In this document: positions 22,283 to 25,639 of the stretch, one piece after another
Position numbering within the stretch: position 1 is the stretch's first letter
Layout of the letters: each line of letters opens with the position of its first letter
Source of the DNA: Flavobacteriales bacterium
GTDB taxonomy: Bacteria > Bacteroidota > Bacteroidia > Flavobacteriales > Flavobacteriaceae
Reading direction: 5' to 3'
Assembly (NCBI GenBank): GCA_002737105.1
Contig: NSHO01000007.1
Coordinates: forward strand, 1 to 25,639
Length of the DNA stretch: 25,639 bases
The notes under the pieces: generated by a model
Told to the model about the DNA's origin: nothing
Database searches by the model: none
The model's input: the letters and a program-made list of their open reading frames with translations, nothing else
Position numbers and translations under genes: made by a program

Positions 22283-23863
22283 TTATATAGTAATTAACTT
22301 GAATTGTGTTTTTAAAGGATTAGATTGAGAAATAATTTCATTTACAAATTCCTCGGAATAAAAAGCGCTAAAATTCGATATACGTTCTTGTAATTTTCCA
22401 TTTGGAAACAGTTGATTTTGTATTTCGGTTATGCGATTTAATTTTTCAAAATGCACTTTTTTTTCAGCTTTCAACAAACGTTTTTCTAAGTTTTCTAATC
22501 CTTTTATTTGTTTTGATTCTTGTGCTTTTACCGCACCTATAAAAGATTTGTCAGTTTGTTCGGCAATTTTTAATAATTCAGAAAATTGTTTTTTTAATGT
22601 TTCTTTTTGTTCAGAAAAATCTATTTTTAAATTCGAAAATTCTATGGTTTTTTGGTTAATTAATTCGTGTTTAGAAAGAAATAATTCTTCAAATGAAAGG
22701 CCTAATTTATCTAACTTAGATTTTTGTTTTTCTGTCGCAATTAAAAACGAATTTCGCAACATTAATATTGGAAATGTAACTTTTTGAGTTTCAAAATTAT
22801 TTTTTAATTCCAACCAATATGCGATTTCACCGCCACCACCAATGTATGCTAAATTTGGCAATATGACTTCTTGATATAACGGTCTTAAAATAACATTAGG
22901 ACTAAATTTTTCCGGTGAATTTGTGAGTTCTTCTAAAATTTCTGTTTCTGAAAATTCAATTTCAGTAGTGTTAACTTTATACGTGGTTTTTTCAAAAATA
23001 ATTCGTTCACGTAAATCATCTTCAATATAAAACAAGTTGATTTCTCTAGGATTTACTTGAACTTCGTATTCTTTTAATTGAATGATTGTTTTAGAAACTG
23101 CTGCAAATGAATTTTGATTTATTAATTCTTCTTTTACGTAAGGTGCAAAAAGCGATTTTAAGTTTTTATCGTCACCATCAATTATTACCAAACCTTCGGA
23201 TTTAAATAATTCATTAGCTAAAAAACGAGTAGCATCTGCTAAATTTGTATGTTCTAAATACGTTTTTTTAAATAATTCTTTTAGATAATCGTCTGTTTCA
23301 CCAATACCTAATAAGTCAGAAAATTCCTCAAAAACAGTTTCTAGTCCTTCAGTAGATAATCTTCCAACAGGTCCGAAACTTTCTTTATCCCATTTGATTT
23401 TTTGGTCGTTAAAATGAAAATGATTTATTTCTTCAAAATCGTGATCTTCTGTCGCCATCCAATAAATAGGCACAAAATTATAATCTGAATATTTTTGCTT
23501 TAATTGTTTACATAAATTAATGGTAGAAGCAATTTTATAGATAAAATAAGCAGGTCCCGAAAATAAATTTAATTGATGACCAGTTGTAATAGTGAAGGTT
23601 TTCTCAGATTTTAGTAATTCAATATTAGTTTGAGTAGCTGCTGATATCGAGAATTTTTTGTTCTGATTTTTTAATGCCTCTGCTAAAATTAATCGGTTTT
23701 CTATTTTAAAATTCTTAGCTTTTTCATCTATTTGAGCACCAAAATTTTCTATTCTAGGAAAACGATTATATAGCGATTGTATTTCTGGTTTTTCATCTAA
23801 ATAATCTACAATTAATTTAGAAAAATAACCCGATTTTTGATATGAAATACAATCTTTTGTCAT
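22283..23863 (-). CDS. bshC: Bacillithiol biosynthesis cysteine-adding enzyme BshC
   Basis: 526 residues from MTKDCISYQKSGYFS, the usual opening of Bacteroidota BshC. It joins cysteine to GlcN-malate, the last step of bacillithiol synthesis. Conserved stretches: TGHQLNLFSGPAYFIYKI (about 100-117, nucleotide-binding-like GHQ), PIYWMATEDHDFEEINHF (about 141-158, HIGH-like), RPLYQEVILPNLAYIGGGGEIAYWLEL (about 333-359), and a C-terminal coiled coil (about 410-490). A start eight codons upstream (23887, MIIFVKKI) is open but overlaps the predicted -7 box and is rejected. It is divergent from the radical SAM gene, with which it shares a 71-bp promoter region. Confidence 0.93.
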   Translation of the reverse strand: MTKDCISYQKSGYFSKLIVDYLDEKPEIQSLYNRFPRIENFGAQIDEKAKNFKIENRLILAEALKNQNKKFSISAATQTNIELLKSEKTFTITTGHQLNLFSGPAYFIYKIASTINLCKQLKQKYSDYNFVPIYWMATEDHDFEEINHFHFNDQKIKWDKESFGPVGRLSTEGLETVFEEFSDLLGIGETDDYLKELFKKTYLEHTNLADATRFLANELFKSEGLVIIDGDDKNLKSLFAPYVKEELINQNSFAAVSKTIIQLKEYEVQVNPREINLFYIEDDLRERIIFEKTTYKVNTTEIEFSETEILEELTNSPEKFSPNVILRPLYQEVILPNLAYIGGGGEIAYWLELKNNFETQKVTFPILMLRNSFLIATEKQKSKLDKLGLSFEELFLSKHELINQKTIEFSNLKIDFSEQKETLKKQFSELLKIAEQTDKSFIGAVKAQESKQIKGLENLEKRLLKAEKKVHFEKLNRITEIQNQLFPNGKLQERISNFSAFYSEEFVNEIISQSNPLKTQFKLITI

Positions 23864-23874
23864 AATTTTTTTTA

Positions 23875-23903
23875 CAAAAATAATCATTTTTCGTCATCTA
23901 CAA
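23875..23903 (-). promoter_or_regulatory. Promoter of bshC
   Basis: On the minus strand TTG (23903-23901), 18 nt, then TATTTTTG (23882-23875), fitting TAnnTTTG. The start at 23863 is 11 nt downstream. Confidence 0.55.
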
Positions 23904-23911
23904 TTAATTAT

Positions 23912-23919
23912 TATCTTTG
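23912..23919 (+). promoter_or_regulatory. -7 promoter box of the radical SAM gene
   Basis: TATCTTTG is a perfect TAnnTTTG match, 15 nt before the TTG start. It lies just outside the divergent bshC promoter, whose -33 TTG is at 23901-23903. Confidence 0.55.
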
Positions 23920-23934
23920 GAAAAATATTTCACC

Positions 23935-25639
23935 TTGTCTGACATTCTTTTAATTACGCCTCCTTTTACTCAACTGAATACCCCTTATCCAGCAACGGCT
24001 TATATCAAGGGGTTTCTAAACACGAAAAGTATTTCTGCTTTTCAAATGGATTTGGGTATAGAAGTGATTTTAGAATTGTTTTCAAAAAACGGGTTAAGTT
24101 CTTTAAAAGACGATGAGGGAATGGAGAAAATTTCTGAAAATTCACAACGAATTAGTTCGCTTTGGGACGATTATATCAATACTATTGATGCTGTAATTGC
24201 TTTTCTTCAAGGAAATAATACAACAATAGCAAGACAAATTTGCAGTAGAAATTTTTTACCAGAAGCTTCTCGTTTCAATCAGTTAGATGATATGGAATGG
24301 GCTTTCGGAAACATGGGCATGCAAGACAAAGCAAAACATTTAGCCACATTGTATTTAGAAGATATTTCTGATTTTATTGTGGAATGTGTAGATGAAAATT
24401 TCGGATTTAGTCGCTATGCAGAACGATTGGGTAGAAGCGCCAATTCTTTTGACGAACTATATGCAGAATTGTTAAAAGAAACTACGCATATTGATAAAAT
24501 TACGCTTAAAATTTTAGAAGATAGAGTAAGCGAAATTCAACCGAATTTGGTTTTAATTTCAGTGCCTTTTCCGGGGAATTTATATAGTGCTTTTAGATGT
24601 GCGCAATATATAAAATCGAATTACCCTGAAATAAAAATTGCTATGGGTGGTGGTTTTCCAAATACAGAATTGAGAAGTTTAAAGGACAAAAGGGTATTTG
24701 AATTTTTTGATTTCATCACACTCGATGATGGCGAATTACCAGTGGAACTTTTATACAATTTTTGTCATTCTGAACTTGTTTCAGAACCTGAATTTAAGCG
24801 CACTTTTTTATTAGAAAATAAGGAAGTTGTATATAAAAATAACACAACAAAATCAGATTATAAACACGCTGATGTTGGCACACCAGATTATTCAGATTTA
24901 TTTTTAGATAAATACATTTCTGTAATTGAAATTGCAAATCCTATGCATAGTTTATGGAGTGATGGTCGCTGGAATAAACTAACTATGGCACATGGTTGTT
25001 ATTGGGGCAAATGTACATTTTGTGATGTTTCTTTAGATTATATAAAAATTTATGAACCTATTGCAGCTAAAATTTTAGTCGATAGAATGGAAGAAATGAT
25101 TCTTCAAACTGGCGAAACAGGTTTTCATTTTGTAGATGAAGCCGCACCGCCAGCTTTAATGCGTGAAGTAGCTTTGGAAATTCTTAAACGTAAATTAGTA
25201 GTTTCGTGGTGGACAAATATTCGATTTGAGAAAAGTTTTACAAAAGATTTGTGTATTTTATTAAAAGCTTCGGGTTGTATTGCGGTTTCAGGTGGATTAG
25301 AAGTAGCTTCAGATAGATTGTTAGAATTAATTAAAAAAGGAGTAACGGTTGAACAAGTAGCGAAAGTCACAAATTATTTTACAGAAGCCGGAATTATGGT
25401 TCATGCGTATTTGATGTATGGTTATCCTACGCAGACTATTCAAGAAACAGTGGATAGTTTAGAAATGGTGCGACAATTGTTTCAAGTTGGTACTATTCAA
25501 TCTGGATTTTGGCATCAATTTGCCATGACGGCACACTCGCCAGTAGGATTAAATCCAGACGAATTTGGCGTAATTCCCCAACAAAATGCAATTACTTTTG
25601 CAAATAATGATATTCAATTTATAGATAAAACAGGCATCA
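23935..25639 (+). CDS. B12-binding-type radical SAM protein (cut by window edge)
   Basis: 568 residues visible. The only start matching the domain is TTG at 23935, reading MSDILLITPPFTQLNTPYPA; the next Met is about 35 codons in. Residues 1-260 resemble the cobalamin-binding half of B12-dependent radical SAM enzymes (LITPPF; LVLISVPFPGNLYSA; IKIAMGGGFPN; DFITLDDGE), but no DxHxxG ligand motif is seen. The iron-sulfur motif is Cys355-x4-Cys360-x2-Cys363 (HGCYWGKCTFCD), one residue longer than the classic CX3CX2C. Further radical SAM strands follow: FHFVDEAAPP, WWTNIRFE, SGGLEVASDRLL, VHAYLMYGYPTQT. Substrate is unknown. Residues 277-284 (HSELVSE region), between the two halves, are encoded by a REP-like hairpin. 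Confidence 0.85.
   Translation, partial: MSDILLITPPFTQLNTPYPATAYIKGFLNTKSISAFQMDLGIEVILELFSKNGLSSLKDDEGMEKISENSQRISSLWDDYINTIDAVIAFLQGNNTTIARQICSRNFLPEASRFNQLDDMEWAFGNMGMQDKAKHLATLYLEDISDFIVECVDENFGFSRYAERLGRSANSFDELYAELLKETTHIDKITLKILEDRVSEIQPNLVLISVPFPGNLYSAFRCAQYIKSNYPEIKIAMGGGFPNTELRSLKDKRVFEFFDFITLDDGELPVELLYNFCHSELVSEPEFKRTFLLENKEVVYKNNTTKSDYKHADVGTPDYSDLFLDKYISVIEIANPMHSLWSDGRWNKLTMAHGCYWGKCTFCDVSLDYIKIYEPIAAKILVDRMEEMILQTGETGFHFVDEAAPPALMREVALEILKRKLVVSWWTNIRFEKSFTKDLCILLKASGCIAVSGGLEVASDRLLELIKKGVTVEQVAKVTNYFTEAGIMVHAYLMYGYPTQTIQETVDSLEMVRQLFQVGTIQSGFWHQFAMTAHSPVGLNPDEFGVIPQQNAITFANNDIQFIDKTGI
24764..24786 (+). repeat. REP-like hairpin element, copy 3 (inside the radical SAM gene)
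   Basis: GTCA, arm TTCTGAA (24768-24774), loop CTTGT, arm TTCAGAA (24780-24786). The geometry is identical to the two intergenic copies near 15.3 kb. It is in frame in an interdomain linker and encodes CHSELVSE. Confidence 0.75.

Noticed and set aside
25125..25370. 81-residue minus-strand open frame near the right edge
   Set aside because: Lies wholly inside the radical SAM gene, whose frame runs uninterrupted through it with conserved motifs.

Overview
The window looks like chromosomal core sequence from a member of the Flavobacteriaceae (Bacteroidota), probably Flavobacterium or a close relative. Four things point there: low G+C; promoters of the TTTG-N17-20-TAnnTTTG type instead of -35/-10; no obvious Shine-Dalgarno sequences; and a familiar gene set (large fused PurL, bacillithiol genes, split methylmalonyl-CoA mutase, a CAL67264-type small membrane protein, EttA, LpxD). 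I see no prophage, transposase, CRISPR array or resistance island.

Layout. 1-518 (-): start of an OmpA-type lipoprotein gene cut by the left edge. 669-2141 (-): a family 2 glycosyltransferase and an HsdR-N-like PD-(D/E)xK protein. 2196-5210 (+): holA, a 58-residue membrane protein and ettA. A bidirectional terminator follows, then purL (-) and a beta-helix-type lipoprotein (-). 10749-14078 (+): a menaquinone pair (menI-like thioesterase, isochorismate synthase), bshB1, tRNA-His and xerD, then lpxD. 15335-19826 (-): mutB, mutA, a DivIC/FtsB-like gene and udk, in transcription order udk-divIC-mutA-mutB. folE (-) and tRNA-Pro (-) follow, then a lipocalin-like lipoprotein and a DUF721/DciA gene (+), ndk (-) and bshC (-). 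The right edge cuts a B12-binding-type radical SAM gene (+) that starts with TTG.

How the genes work together. bshB1 and bshC supply two of the three bacillithiol steps. The menI-like and menF-like genes overlap by one base and belong to menaquinone synthesis. mutA and mutB form one enzyme. holA, the DciA-like gene and xerD act in chromosome replication and resolution.

The unexpected content is in the repeats, not the genes. (1) A REP-like hairpin with fixed geometry, GTCA + 7-nt arm + 5-nt loop + 7-nt arm, occurs three times with compensatory arm changes; one copy lies in frame inside the radical SAM gene. (2) Short tandem tracts with a 7- or 8-nt period but different unit sequences occupy many gene junctions. 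One forms part of the mutB coding sequence, and two supply stop codons. I do not recognise this second class as a described element.
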